A stretch of 64,000 bases of DNA, taken from positions 62,001 to 126,000 of the forward strand of contig VGWD01000001.1 in the NCBI GenBank assembly GCA_016873735.1, in the 5' to 3' direction. The stretch comes from Ignavibacteria bacterium (GTDB taxonomy: Bacteria; Bacteroidota; Ignavibacteria; Kapaibacteriales; UBA961). The notes under the pieces were generated by a model, which saw nothing but the letters and a program-made list of their open reading frames with translations, made no database searches and was not told the origin of the DNA. The translations under genes and the position numbers were made by a program. Shown one piece after another: positions 16,580 through 26,646 of the stretch; the stretch's first letter is position 1, and each line of letters starts with the position of its first letter.

Positions 16580-19500
16580 ATGTATCTATCGTCAGTTGAC
16601 ATCATAGGCTTTAAGTCATTTGCACAAAAAACCTCTCTCAGTTTTGAGGGTGGATTATCAGCCATTGTCGGGCCGAATGGCTGCGGGAAAACAAATATCG
16701 TCGATGCCATTCGCTGGGCACTCGGCGAACAAAAAACTTCCGTGCTTCGATCCGATAATATGGAGAATGTCATTTTCAATGGCACGCGAACTCGTCGCCC
16801 TGTTGGCTTGGCTGAGGTTTCACTCACCATTCAAAACAATAGAGCGATTCTCCCAACGGAATATTCGGAAGTGACACTCACCAGAAGATTATATCGGAAT
16901 GGTGATAGTCAGTATTTTCTGAACAAGACACAATGTCGTTTGCGCGACATCATTGATCTCTTCATGGACACCGGAATGGGTGCTGATGCATATTCGGTGA
17001 TCGAGCTCAAAATGATTGAGAAAATACTGAGTGATCGAACAGATGATCGCAGACATTTATTCGAAGAAGCTGCCGGCGTCACAAAATACAAAGCTCGGCG
17101 CAAGGAAACCAGACGCAGAATTGAGTCCATCAAAGCTGATGTTGAGCGTGTTCAGGATATCATGCGCGAAGTACAAAAAACTGTGTACACCTTGCAAAGA
17201 CAAGCGGAAAAAGCAAGTCTTCATGCAGAGATCACCGATGAATTGCGTCGCACTGAAGCATGGATTCTACATCACGATTTTGTAAAAATCAATGCGATGC
17301 TTGTCGAGAAAAAGGCAGAGCTTATTCCTCTTCAAGAAGAAAAAGTAACACTTGAGAAACAATTGGCAGAAGCAGAACAAGCACGCACAGCGCTCGAAGC
17401 TGAAGCAGAGCTATTCGAAGCAGAAATGCGAGACTTGCAAAATCAATTGAATGATTCATCAAAGCATTTGGCCGCCATGTCTCAACATAAGGCCGTCACG
17501 ATCGAACGCATCAAAGCATTCAATGAAGCCATTCAAAGAGCGGTGGAGCAATCCAAAGAATCAGAAGAGATTCGTATTGAAGCAATTTCTGGTTTACAGA
17601 AGGCAAAAGAACGCCATACAGAATTGAAATCGCAATGCGAGACAATCGAAAAAGAAGTGGATACGAATAAGCAATCTCGTGAGTCAGTACGAAACAAAGC
17701 TCAAGAATTGCGCAATGAAGCTCGACAATTTGATGAAGCACTCGCCATTCTGGATAAGACCATAGCGGAAAGAAGATCAGCTTCTGATCGCGCTTCCGAA
17801 CGCATCGCCGGAATTGAGCGAAGAATTGCTGAAACGGAAGGCGAGACCTCCGGAACAAAGCAATCACTACAGTCTATCCTTACAGACATAGCATCCAAAG
17901 AGAAAGATAGAGAACGCTTCTTGCATACTTTGAGAGAGGCAGAAATCTCGCTTCAAAGTGCGCAAGAACAAAGTGCTGAATTACAATTCAAGATTGGTAC
18001 ATTACAAGAGACCATTGCTGATAAGCAAAATCAGAAGGGTCGTTTGACTGCATCCTTGGAATTCTTGGCCAATCTTGTCGAAACAAATGAAAGTGCCGTT
18101 CATCTCACAAGTTCCAAATCCTGGTCCCCTGCATCAGGCAAGATCACATTGGCTGAAATTGTCAATGCTGAAGATGCCATAAGCATAGCAATCGATGCTG
18201 CACTTGGCGATGCCGGTGCATATTTTGTTGTCAATACTTTTGACGAAGCACAATCCGGATGCGCCGAATTGGAACGCTCTTCAAAAGGAAAAGCCTCATT
18301 CCTCTGCAAGGAATTCATACCAACATGCGCATCACCCGGTTCTGCACCATCGCAGAAAGGCGTGATTGGCTGGGCAAGTGAGATAGTAAGCGTCGATGAT
18401 GCAATTCGCAGTGCCTTGCGTTTGATACTAGGCAATACATTGATTGTGGAGAATGCAGAAATTGCATTGGCATTACGCAAAAGCAATGAAAACTGCACAT
18501 GTATAACGCTTCGAGGCGAAATCTATGGTTCAGAAGGCATAATCAGAGGTGGCTCCATATCTTCATCCGAAGGTAAACGCATTGGAAGAAGAGAGCAAAT
18601 CGCCAAACAAGAAAAAGCACTCGAACAATTGTCTCGCGAGATTGCTCAATTGACTTCAGACATTGCCACAGCTAAAGCCACAAATGAGGCAATAGACATC
18701 AAGCAATTGACTGAGCTTATGCGCAAAGCTGAATTTGAAAAGAATTCCTTCGAACAAGGCATCGCTCAGCTTGGATATCGCAAAGAAGCATTGGAATCTG
18801 CAAGGCACAAACAAAATGAAACATTGCAAGCACTCCTTAATGAATTAAATGAATTCAAAGGGAGCACATCTACATTAACCGAAGCAATGGACGATGTCAA
18901 TAGCAAACGTTCCGAGGCAGACCAATCAAAGAAATCCATTCTGGATCGTATCCAAGAAACTGATAATGCGCTTATCAATGCAGAAAATCTCTTCAGGCAA
19001 GCCGAAATTACCTTGGTGCAAAAGAGAGGCGAAGAGCGGTCAGTCATGGCTGAAATTCGAAGACTCGAAGAAGTGATTTCGCAAAAAGCAGAGCATTTGG
19101 AATACCTCAAAGCCGAACAGGAACGCGCAGGAAATGAACGCACTGTGCTTGAATCTTCCATGAATGCAGTTGCTACGGATTTGACTCAAGAAGAAGAACG
19201 TGTTCAATCTCTGCAGCAAGCTATTGCGCAAAGAGAAGATAAGGCCAGAGATTTCAAAGAACGCAGACATCTTGTTCGAACAACCGAAGCGGACATTCGA
19301 AGTGCTGAACATTCAATCACAGAGAAAGTGCATGCAACAGAATTAAGCTTGCAACAATCTCAAATTGAATTCAAACGCATTCTAGAAAAAGTATCCGAGC
19401 AATATCCTGATGTTGATTTGGGAAGTATTCCTGAATCTTGGAATTTACCTGAAGACTTCGACGAATTAATCGAAAAAGAAAAAGCAAGAAAACTTTCCAA

Positions 19501-20113
19501 TAGATTGCAAAGTCTCGGCAATGTGAATTTTCTCGCACTCGAGGAATATGAAAAAGAACATGAACGTTTGGAGTTTCTCAAACATCAGCTTGCGGATCTT
19601 TCACAGGCAGAGGAATCCCTCCAAGCAACCATGGATGAGATAAATCAAACAGCTCAACAGCGTTTTAATGAGACATTCGAGAAAATCAGAGGTCATTTCA
19701 AAGATCTTTTTGCAACGCTGTTCAGCGGTCGAGGCGAAGCTGAGATTCATTTGGGCGCGGGAGATCCACTCGAATGTTCAATTGAGATCACTGCAAAACC
19801 CCCCGGTAAAAGACCACAGTCCATAGAGTTGTTGTCTGCCGGAGAAAAAACTCTCACAGCCATCGCATTGCTCTTTGCGATTTACCTTGTGAAACCAAGT
19901 CCATTTTGTATTTTGGATGAGGTTGATGCACCTCTTGATGATGCGAATATCGATCGGTATTTGCAGCTCATCAAAAGTTTCAACGAGAAAACTCAATTTC
20001 TCATGATCACACATAATAAAAAAACAATGGAAGCAGCCGATACATTGTATGGTGTGACTCAAGAAGAAGAAGGAGTTTCCAAAGTTGTCTCTGTGCGTCT
20101 AACCGGAACTTGA
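16580..20113 (+). CDS. smc: Chromosome segregation protein SMC
   Basis: A 1177-residue ABC-type ATPase that compacts and segregates the chromosome. The N-terminal head has Walker A GPNGCGKTNIVDAIRWALGEQ (residues 30-50). Two long coiled coils (about 170-500 and 680-1010) flank a hinge domain (about 505-670, with GGSISSSEGKRIGRR at its end). The C-terminal head carries the ABC signature and Walker B FCILDEVDAPLDDAN. The signature reads LSAGEK (Ala1087) where LSGGEK is usual. Partner genes scpA and scpB are not in the window. A cluster of DnaA-box-like sites precedes the gene, and a small secreted-protein gene follows 19 bases after the stop. Confidence 0.97.
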   Translation: MYLSSVDIIGFKSFAQKTSLSFEGGLSAIVGPNGCGKTNIVDAIRWALGEQKTSVLRSDNMENVIFNGTRTRRPVGLAEVSLTIQNNRAILPTEYSEVTLTRRLYRNGDSQYFLNKTQCRLRDIIDLFMDTGMGADAYSVIELKMIEKILSDRTDDRRHLFEEAAGVTKYKARRKETRRRIESIKADVERVQDIMREVQKTVYTLQRQAEKASLHAEITDELRRTEAWILHHDFVKINAMLVEKKAELIPLQEEKVTLEKQLAEAEQARTALEAEAELFEAEMRDLQNQLNDSSKHLAAMSQHKAVTIERIKAFNEAIQRAVEQSKESEEIRIEAISGLQKAKERHTELKSQCETIEKEVDTNKQSRESVRNKAQELRNEARQFDEALAILDKTIAERRSASDRASERIAGIERRIAETEGETSGTKQSLQSILTDIASKEKDRERFLHTLREAEISLQSAQEQSAELQFKIGTLQETIADKQNQKGRLTASLEFLANLVETNESAVHLTSSKSWSPASGKITLAEIVNAEDAISIAIDAALGDAGAYFVVNTFDEAQSGCAELERSSKGKASFLCKEFIPTCASPGSAPSQKGVIGWASEIVSVDDAIRSALRLILGNTLIVENAEIALALRKSNENCTCITLRGEIYGSEGIIRGGSISSSEGKRIGRREQIAKQEKALEQLSREIAQLTSDIATAKATNEAIDIKQLTELMRKAEFEKNSFEQGIAQLGYRKEALESARHKQNETLQALLNELNEFKGSTSTLTEAMDDVNSKRSEADQSKKSILDRIQETDNALINAENLFRQAEITLVQKRGEERSVMAEIRRLEEVISQKAEHLEYLKAEQERAGNERTVLESSMNAVATDLTQEEERVQSLQQAIAQREDKARDFKERRHLVRTTEADIRSAEHSITEKVHATELSLQQSQIEFKRILEKVSEQYPDVDLGSIPESWNLPEDFDELIEKEKARKLSNRLQSLGNVNFLALEEYEKEHERLEFLKHQLADLSQAEESLQATMDEINQTAQQRFNETFEKIRGHFKDLFATLFSGRGEAEIHLGAGDPLECSIEITAKPPGKRPQSIELLSAGEKTLTAIALLFAIYLVKPSPFCILDEVDAPLDDANIDRYLQLIKSFNEKTQFLMITHNKKTMEAADTLYGVTQEEEGVSKVVSVRLTGT

Positions 20114-20132
20114 TTTCCCTTTTCACATATAC

Positions 20133-20705
20133 ATGACAAATGCCATGAAATGTTTCCTATCAGCTTTATTCATCATATGCTTTTCATGCATGGTGAATGT
20201 TACACCAATCAAAGCTCAATTTGAAGAGGACTTGCCTCAGATAACAACTGAAGACACGCTTAAAGCTTCGATAAGAACTGTATGGAAAGGCATCAAGCGG
20301 GCTTTCAATGAATTGGGCACCTTCTCCGATCCTTCAACACGGGATCCCAAAATGGATGAAAAAACAGGATTGTATCGTGGATTCATTCGTTCTGACTTCA
20401 GAGTGTTTGCCAGTGGTTCGGATACAACTGTTGAAGTACTCGAGCGTTATGGAAGACTACCCGTGATTCGAGGTGGTACATGGAAAGCCGGACGCGTGAA
20501 ATATGAATTCAAGCTTCGTGAATTGGCGGAAGATCTCACATATGTTGCGCTGGTTTGCGGAATTTCCGGATATGAAGAAGGCGTAACGAATGAGGTCCAT
20601 TTTTGGAATTCCAATGGCATTCTGGACAAAGAAATGTTGCAGCTGCTCAGAAAACTAGTTCTCGATCCGGAAACGGAGAATTTCAAAGAAAATCGAATGA
20701 AATAA
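20133..20705 (+). CDS. Hypothetical secreted protein
   Basis: A 190-residue protein of no family I recognise. The N-terminus has a clear signal peptide (hydrophobic FLSALFIICFSCMV, likely cleaved after IKAQ near residue 29). The mature part is acidic and basic mixed, with a predicted beta-rich middle (YRGFIRSDFRVFASGSDTTVEV) and an alpha-helical C-terminus (LDKEMLQLLRKLVLDPETENF). It is probably periplasmic or surface-exposed. It follows smc by 19 bases and ends at a strong terminator, so it may be cotranscribed with smc. No functional link is evident. Confidence 0.6.
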   Translation: MTNAMKCFLSALFIICFSCMVNVTPIKAQFEEDLPQITTEDTLKASIRTVWKGIKRAFNELGTFSDPSTRDPKMDEKTGLYRGFIRSDFRVFASGSDTTVEVLERYGRLPVIRGGTWKAGRVKYEFKLRELAEDLTYVALVCGISGYEEGVTNEVHFWNSNGILDKEMLQLLRKLVLDPETENFKENRMK

Positions 20706-20708
20706 ATG

Positions 20709-20730
20709 AGCCCCTTATGGGGCTTTTTTT
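20709..20730 (+). terminator. Intrinsic terminator after the smc unit
   Basis: AGCCCC (20709-20714) pairs with GGGGCT (20719-20724) around TTAT, followed by T residues to 20730. The convergent gene ends inside its T run. Confidence 0.85.
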
Positions 20731-21976
20731 ATGGCTTGCAATACATCATGAATAAACGATTGTTCACGATCCCCATTGATTGATAAGCACCAACTCGATG
20801 ATTAAATATCGGGGATGACACATAATCAGCCATCATTCCTGCAAATGTGAAACTGTCACTCATTCTCTGCATCATCAAAGCGGAAGACGTTGCATAAGCG
20901 AATGTTCCTGTTTCCGGGGCTTTTGCATAAGGCCTTTGAATGTCAAGGGCGTTTTTTTGCATGAATTTTTGTCCATTGACGATCATGAAAGGATCTTGCT
21001 GAGAGTCTCCAAGTGCATATACTTCCTTACCATCATGGGTAAAGCGTATCATGCCGATATTGATTCCTGCATCATACTCAGCTGTATTCATCACCATGAA
21101 ATTCATTCCTGCTTTGCTTGCAATCAATCCCATCAATGCATCGGAAGGGTGCAAAGCGATATTATCAATTCGGTCATAACCCGAGGTTTCAAGAGGTTGT
21201 ACAAAGTCCGGCGAATAGAGGAAACCACTCATCCTCGTTCCCATGCCATAGGAACATGCGAAGGCAGTACCCATTAGATTGACTTGTGCATGCTGCAGAA
21301 ATGGTGCCGACAGCAATTGTTCGGTATTTTTGAAGACTCTCCAAATCTCACCTTGTTTCCCTGCATGAATCATGGAATTATCAACCAAGAAACCAGCTAT
21401 GATGCATTCATCATATCGTCCTATCTCTTCTTCATTCAACATCATGACCAAACTTGTTACATTCTTTGACACATAGACCCAATTGCTTGCATCAAAACTC
21501 AAGTGGACATCACCGACACGATTCAGCAATACATGCGAAACTGTTTCATTGTCCTTTAGAATATGCAATATTTCACTTTGACCATCTATCACAGAATATG
21601 CAAACACCCCATTTCGAGAAAAAGACAATGTTCCGGGTCTTCCAGCACCTAATGTGATCATCGTATCATCAATATGAATAGACCATATGCCATTTCGAAG
21701 CATTGCATAAGCATGACGATCCCCCATGGGCGAAAATTTTGGCTGATTCAAAGAGTCAGCATCAATTCCCTTTTTGCCATCAATGATCATCGAATATCGT
21801 CTGCTAAATGTCGATGTAATTGCCCACCAATGCCCTGTAGTATCCTGCCCCATTGCTACCAGCGGCTCGGAACCATCAAGCAATTGCTCTGAATAACACT
21901 TATTTTGAGCATCACTTGAACAATAAGCCAAGAAGAGCATTGCTATGAAGTATTCACTTAGAATTCGTAGTTTCAT
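20729..21976 (-). CDS. Hypothetical secreted beta-propeller-like protein
   Basis: A 415-residue protein with an N-terminal signal peptide (IAMLFLAYCSSDAQ). The mature part repeats short strand-rich units with phrases such as QPKFSPMGDRHAYAM, LSFSRNGVFAYSV, IRFTHDGKEVYAL and VHLSFDASNWVYV. These resemble the blades of TolB/PD40-type beta-propellers, where Phe-Ser-Pro-x-Gly marks each blade. It is therefore probably a six- or seven-bladed propeller in the periplasm or at the cell surface. No catalytic residues, lipobox or T9SS tail are visible. The function is unknown. It is divergent from lpxH. Confidence 0.6.
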   Translation of the reverse strand: MKLRILSEYFIAMLFLAYCSSDAQNKCYSEQLLDGSEPLVAMGQDTTGHWWAITSTFSRRYSMIIDGKKGIDADSLNQPKFSPMGDRHAYAMLRNGIWSIHIDDTMITLGAGRPGTLSFSRNGVFAYSVIDGQSEILHILKDNETVSHVLLNRVGDVHLSFDASNWVYVSKNVTSLVMMLNEEEIGRYDECIIAGFLVDNSMIHAGKQGEIWRVFKNTEQLLSAPFLQHAQVNLMGTAFACSYGMGTRMSGFLYSPDFVQPLETSGYDRIDNIALHPSDALMGLIASKAGMNFMVMNTAEYDAGINIGMIRFTHDGKEVYALGDSQQDPFMIVNGQKFMQKNALDIQRPYAKAPETGTFAYATSSALMMQRMSDSFTFAGMMADYVSSPIFNHRVGAYQSMGIVNNRLFMMYCKP

Positions 21977-22008
21977 GAAATATGTTTGATTACGGGCATT
22001 AAAAAAGG

Positions 22009-22740
22009 ATGATTTATTTCATCTCGGACATACATCTCGGTCTTGGAACGCTTATTCAACAATCTGAGCGAGAAAAGGCATTCATTGATTTTTTACGGTC
22101 GATCGAGCATGATTGTGAATCGCTCTACATAATTGGTGATTTATTTGATTTTTGGTTTGAATACGGGACAGTTATTCCTAAGCAATTTTACCAAACGCTT
22201 GCTGAACTCAAGCATTGGACAGACAATGGGAAATCCATTACTTATCTCATGGGAAATCACGATTTCGGCCATGTGAGTTTTTTCAAAGAAGAGTTCGGCA
22301 TCACTGTTCATGAGGATGATGTTACATGCACCATTCATGGAAAATCTTTTTACTTGTCACATGGGGATGGCAAAGCATACAATGATACCGGATATCTTAT
22401 ACTCAAGAGAATACTTCGCAATCCATTCAGCAAATTTCTTTTCCGATTGATTCATCCCGATATTGGCGTCGGTATTGCATCATGGGCATCCAAAGGAAGT
22501 AGAATTCATACAGATGCCAAAGAATTCGGCGAACAATCCATAGGCGATGGATTGAGGGATTTTGCTGAAAAGAAAATACGTGAGTCAGGTTTTGATTTTG
22601 TGATCATGGGGCATAAACATAAAGCCGAGATTATCTCATTTGATGCGGGGATCTATATGAATCTTGGTCATTGGCTTTCATTTCCTGCGACTTATGCCAC
22701 ATTTGACGGATATAATCTCGAATTGCATTCCACCAAGTAA
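22009..22740 (+). CDS. lpxH: UDP-2,3-diacylglucosamine diphosphatase (lipid A synthesis)
   Basis: A 243-residue calcineurin-like phosphoesterase that converts UDP-2,3-diacylglucosamine to lipid X and UMP. All metal-site motifs are present: DIH (7-9), GDLFDFW (43-49), GNHD (82-85), SHGDG (118-122) and GHKHKAE near residue 203. The length and the FSKFLFRLIHPDIG insertion helix fit LpxH rather than a general phosphodiesterase. This supports an LPS-type outer membrane. The ATG at 22009 is preceded by AAAAAAGG. It converges with the ureohydrolase gene, with adjacent stops. Confidence 0.87.
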   Translation: MIYFISDIHLGLGTLIQQSEREKAFIDFLRSIEHDCESLYIIGDLFDFWFEYGTVIPKQFYQTLAELKHWTDNGKSITYLMGNHDFGHVSFFKEEFGITVHEDDVTCTIHGKSFYLSHGDGKAYNDTGYLILKRILRNPFSKFLFRLIHPDIGVGIASWASKGSRIHTDAKEFGEQSIGDGLRDFAEKKIRESGFDFVIMGHKHKAEIISFDAGIYMNLGHWLSFPATYATFDGYNLELHSTK

Positions 22741-23661
22741 TCACTTCTTCGCAAAAGCATAATTTAGCATTTTGTACAATAATCTTGCGGTTGTGAGATC
22801 AGGATGATGTACTTTTTTTTCAGGTGCAAGTTCCACTATGTCAAAACCTATGATTTTCCTTCCGGATGCAATGATTTCGCGAAATATATCCAAAGTTTCT
22901 GCATACATGAAGCCATCAGGCTCAGGAGTGCCTGTTGAAGGCATTATTGATGGATCAAAATAATCCACGTCGAATGTGACATATACTTCCTTGGACAATG
23001 TCGCAACGACGGACTTTTGCCATTGTTTTCCATGTAATCCTCTTCTGATTGCAGAAGCATAAAATGTATTCACGCCTTTGGATTCAATGAATAAAGCTTC
23101 CTCTTTGCATAGAGCTCTGATGCCTACCTGAGTGATTGCTTTCGGATTCATGAATTCGCAAACTCTCGACATAAAACAAGCATGAGAATAGGGAGTGCCT
23201 TCATATGTATCGCGGAGATCAGAATGTGCATCAAAATGTAATACGGACATCTTCGGAAATTTCTTGTGATTAGCTTTGATAGGTGCCGTTGAGATGGTAT
23301 GCTCACCGCCAAGTGTCACAACGAATTTTCCTTTGTCCAATAAATCAGACACCTGCTGTTCAATCAAATTCAGAGCTTTAGCATGTATTGCTTTGCCGAA
23401 AGCGATTGGTTTCAATGTGGCTATACCGATATCGAAACACAATTCCCTTTTGAATTCATCATCATAGAACTCAACATAAGCACTGGCATCCAATATTGCT
23501 TTGGGTCCTTTGCCTGCTCCTCCGCCATAACTCACCGTATGTTCATATGGAGCGGATACAATTGCCACAGCAGATGATTCAAGTTGTGAATGTTTTGACT
23601 CAATCGCCAAAAAATTAGCTGATTTTCCAAGAGTTTTCATATCTATGTCCAATAGTCGCAT
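22741..23661 (-). CDS. Ureohydrolase, agmatinase family
   Basis: A binuclear manganese enzyme of about 306 residues from the arginase/agmatinase/formiminoglutamase family. Metal-ligand motifs are GGEHT, HFDAHSDLRDTYEG with SHACFM, and TFDVDYFDPSIMPSTGTPEPDGF; the last reads closest to SpeB-type agmatinases. Agmatinase makes putrescine and urea from agmatine for polyamine synthesis. The start is uncertain: ATG 23661 (MRLLDID) or ATG 23640 (MKTLGK) are both plausible. The frame is open from 23763 but that N-terminus would run into the promoter of the divergent gene. No speA is present here. Confidence 0.82.
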   Translation of the reverse strand: MRLLDIDMKTLGKSANFLAIESKHSQLESSAVAIVSAPYEHTVSYGGGAGKGPKAILDASAYVEFYDDEFKRELCFDIGIATLKPIAFGKAIHAKALNLIEQQVSDLLDKGKFVVTLGGEHTISTAPIKANHKKFPKMSVLHFDAHSDLRDTYEGTPYSHACFMSRVCEFMNPKAITQVGIRALCKEEALFIESKGVNTFYASAIRRGLHGKQWQKSVVATLSKEVYVTFDVDYFDPSIMPSTGTPEPDGFMYAETLDIFREIIASGRKIIGFDIVELAPEKKVHHPDLTTARLLYKMLNYAFAKK

Positions 23662-23688
23662 GATGTGAATAACACATAAAATTCGTGC

Positions 23689-23718
23689 TTTTCCATGAGT
23701 CTGAAAAACATAGTTTTG
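23689..23718 (+). promoter_or_regulatory. Likely promoter of the Asp-box T9SS protein gene
   Basis: TAGTTTTG (23711-23718) matches TAnnTTTG; TTTC at 23689-23692, 18 nt upstream, is one base from TTTG. The ATG is 28 bases downstream. Confidence 0.5.
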
Positions 23719-23745
23719 TATTGCCACAACAAAGGTGAACATTAT

Positions 23746-26631
23746 ATGAAAAAACACATACAATTTCTGCTTTACTCATTGATATTCATGGCTTTGGGAA
23801 CTCAGCATATTTTATCACAAGCTGATTTGTCAACAGACATCAAAAGAGCCGGAGAAGCACTTCGCAGATACATGGAATCTGCTCATCCCACTCCCGATAT
23901 TGGAATAGATATTCCAATGACTCCGATGATTCCGATGGTCACGAATTCGCTTACGAATCCAAGTTTTTTTGATGATGTGAATATGATCATCGCCGAAACG
24001 GATCAATTGCCCGTCCAAAATGAGTCATCAATTGCAGTCAATCCCACCAATCCCAAAAATCTCATTGGCTCTGCTGTTGATTATCGAGCAAGTTCCTCGG
24101 CTTGGGTATATTATTCGATGGATGGAGGAAGGACATGGAAAAATGTGAATCTCGGCAAACCTCCAAAAATGATGACTTCAAGCAATGATCCATCTGTTGC
24201 ATTCAGTAGAGATGGCACCGGATATCTGGTTTATGGAGGGTTTGGAGACAGATCAAAAGCATCGCCGGAAAATGGCGTGTTTTTTTCACGTACAACAGAT
24301 GGTGGCATCACATGGACAAAACATATTCCCGTGATTCAACATCTTGGTGATCAAACACCTGATTCATCATTTGAAGACAAATACTATATCATGGCCGACA
24401 ATTCAATTACATCGCCTTTTGCCAATCGATTATACATACCCTGGAAAAGAGTCATCAATCGAGATTCCTCAACCCAAATCGTCAATGTATATTCCACTGA
24501 CAGAGGCAATACATGGTCTGTGCCGGTTGCAGTCAGTGATCGCGTGCCGGGTATATCGGAAGATACCACTTTTGGACAAAGCTTTCCTTTGACAGTGACC
24601 GGTCCTGAAGGAGAAGTCTATACGGTGTGGAATTATGGACCGAAGTCAAGTATCGGATTTGCATCTTCAATGGATGGTGGCAATACATTCTCTGCACCAC
24701 GGTTGATTCAAACATATCGTCCATTCGGCAAAGCAAAAGCACTGGATGAAGGCGTAAGGCATACCGTTAAAGGCGGAGTTCGGGCAGAAGCGTATCCATC
24801 GCTGACCTGTGATATAACAAATGGCCCGAGAAGAGGTTGGCTCTATTTGGCATGGTCTGCAGACAGCATTCCAAATGTATATGTTTCACGTTCAACAGAC
24901 AAAGGAGCCACATGGTCCGCTCCGAAGATCGTGCATTCAACCGAAACCAATGATCAATTCTGGCACTGGATAGCAATTGACCCAATCAATGGTGATCTCG
25001 GCATCATGTATTTGGATTCCAGAGATGATCCAAACAATATCATCACAAATTGTTATGTGAGTTATTCCAGAGATGGTGGCAACACATGGATGGATCGTCG
25101 TGCCTCCGAAGCACAAAGCGATTTGAGAAATAATCCTTTTCGAAATAATGTGTTTGCAGGTGATTATAGCGGCTGTGCAATGTATGATGGCATCATCTAT
25201 CCATCATGGGTGGACATGCGTAATGCCGGCATAAGCAAAGTCGATAATGACGCATATACGGCCATTGTGAACACTCGCATTCCTCAGCCGGCATATCCAT
25301 TTACCGCAAGACCATCATCTGTGGACACCACATCAATACGTTTGTTTTGGAAAGCACCAAAAGCAAGAGTGTTCGATCAGCCATTGAATTCCCCTATTCG
25401 ATTTCTTCTCACAAGAAATAATACCTTTCTTGCGGAATTGTCCGGCGACATCGAAACATTCAATGATACTTCAGTTATTGCATTCAGATCATATGTCTAT
25501 GGCATTCGAGTTATAGCCGGCACAGATACAAGTGCCATGAAAGAAGCAAGGGGCATAGCCGGGGGTGCGAGATTACCGCAAATGCCAACTTTTGCTTCTT
25601 CAAGAACATTGGGTGAATCCAATATCATCGCTTTATCAATGAGAATCCCCTCATTCAGGGCGGACACCATAACGCCTTTCATCAATCCGAAGTCATTCGT
25701 GATATTCAGGGACGGAGCAAAGGTGAAGGAATATCCTATTTCAATACAGGATACAGGGGCAATTCGTACATTCAATGATACATTGCCGATTGAAGGTTGG
25801 TATGAATATTCATTCACCATCACTGATAAATCAACATATGAAAGTGCTCGAACGCCGATCAGACTTTTATTCGGCGGACCGGTTCAATCACAATTTTCCG
25901 AACATTTTGATGGCGATGAATTGAGAGCATATTATACCTCAGGTAGATTTTCCTCCAATTCTTCATTCTCTTTCAGTAAACCCAATGCTTTAACCGAATC
26001 ACCGAATGGCCAATACAGCAGAAATGCACGTGACACATTCATGCTGATGCCGGTCAATACCATTCCCAATAGTCAGTATTTCATGCGATTTCAACATGCA
26101 GCCATCATTGATAAAACCGATTCAGCATTGGTGGAGATTTCTCAGGATTGGGGTAAGACATGGCAAATACTCGGGCAATATGACAAAACGCAATTCACTC
26201 CATGGATGGACAGCATCACCAATACCGATGATTGGAAGCCGGAGATTGTATCTTTCACTCCCGTTTCCGATACATCTCTATTTCGTTTTCGTTTCTTTTC
26301 CGGCCCTTCATTTCAAGAAGATGGCTGGTGGATAGATGATATCTCCATAGGCCTAACCACCGGTATTGCAGAAATTCGTCCAATGGATATATCGGTTTTT
26401 CCCCTTCCGGCTAAAGACTTTGTGACCATTGGACTGGAATTGTCCGGTGATATACAGTTGCAGCTCAATGATATCATGGGAAATGAAATTCCGAGTGAAT
26501 CACTACAATTCGAGCATCATGATCATCATATCTTGATCGATGTTAAACAACTGCCTACCGGTGCATATTCGCTATCGCTTGCAAATGATGGAAAGAATAT
26601 TGGAATTTTCCCCATTTTGATCCATAAATAG
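23746..26631 (+). CDS. Secreted sialidase-fold (BNR/Asp-box) protein with T9SS sorting domain
   Basis: A 961-residue protein. The signal peptide covers residues 1-25. The core carries seven Asp boxes (S-x-D-x-G-x-T-W): SMDGGRTW (124), SRTTDGGITW, STDRGNTW, SMDGGNTF, STDKGATW, SRDGGNTW, and a late ISQDWGKTW, which fits a six-bladed sialidase-type propeller. A fibronectin-III-like segment follows, with a jelly-roll-like part after it. The last 80 residues form a T9SS sorting domain (VFPLPAKDFVTIGLEL ... LPTGAYSLSL), so it should cross the outer membrane and be anchored or released. Activity on sialic acid is not shown: the family holds many non-enzymatic propellers, and I do not see the arginine triad clearly. 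Confidence 0.78.
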   Translation: MKKHIQFLLYSLIFMALGTQHILSQADLSTDIKRAGEALRRYMESAHPTPDIGIDIPMTPMIPMVTNSLTNPSFFDDVNMIIAETDQLPVQNESSIAVNPTNPKNLIGSAVDYRASSSAWVYYSMDGGRTWKNVNLGKPPKMMTSSNDPSVAFSRDGTGYLVYGGFGDRSKASPENGVFFSRTTDGGITWTKHIPVIQHLGDQTPDSSFEDKYYIMADNSITSPFANRLYIPWKRVINRDSSTQIVNVYSTDRGNTWSVPVAVSDRVPGISEDTTFGQSFPLTVTGPEGEVYTVWNYGPKSSIGFASSMDGGNTFSAPRLIQTYRPFGKAKALDEGVRHTVKGGVRAEAYPSLTCDITNGPRRGWLYLAWSADSIPNVYVSRSTDKGATWSAPKIVHSTETNDQFWHWIAIDPINGDLGIMYLDSRDDPNNIITNCYVSYSRDGGNTWMDRRASEAQSDLRNNPFRNNVFAGDYSGCAMYDGIIYPSWVDMRNAGISKVDNDAYTAIVNTRIPQPAYPFTARPSSVDTTSIRLFWKAPKARVFDQPLNSPIRFLLTRNNTFLAELSGDIETFNDTSVIAFRSYVYGIRVIAGTDTSAMKEARGIAGGARLPQMPTFASSRTLGESNIIALSMRIPSFRADTITPFINPKSFVIFRDGAKVKEYPISIQDTGAIRTFNDTLPIEGWYEYSFTITDKSTYESARTPIRLLFGGPVQSQFSEHFDGDELRAYYTSGRFSSNSSFSFSKPNALTESPNGQYSRNARDTFMLMPVNTIPNSQYFMRFQHAAIIDKTDSALVEISQDWGKTWQILGQYDKTQFTPWMDSITNTDDWKPEIVSFTPVSDTSLFRFRFFSGPSFQEDGWWIDDISIGLTTGIAEIRPMDISVFPLPAKDFVTIGLELSGDIQLQLNDIMGNEIPSESLQFEHHDHHILIDVKQLPTGAYSLSLANDGKNIGIFPILIHK

Positions 26632-26646
26632 AGCTTTGAAGGATGC

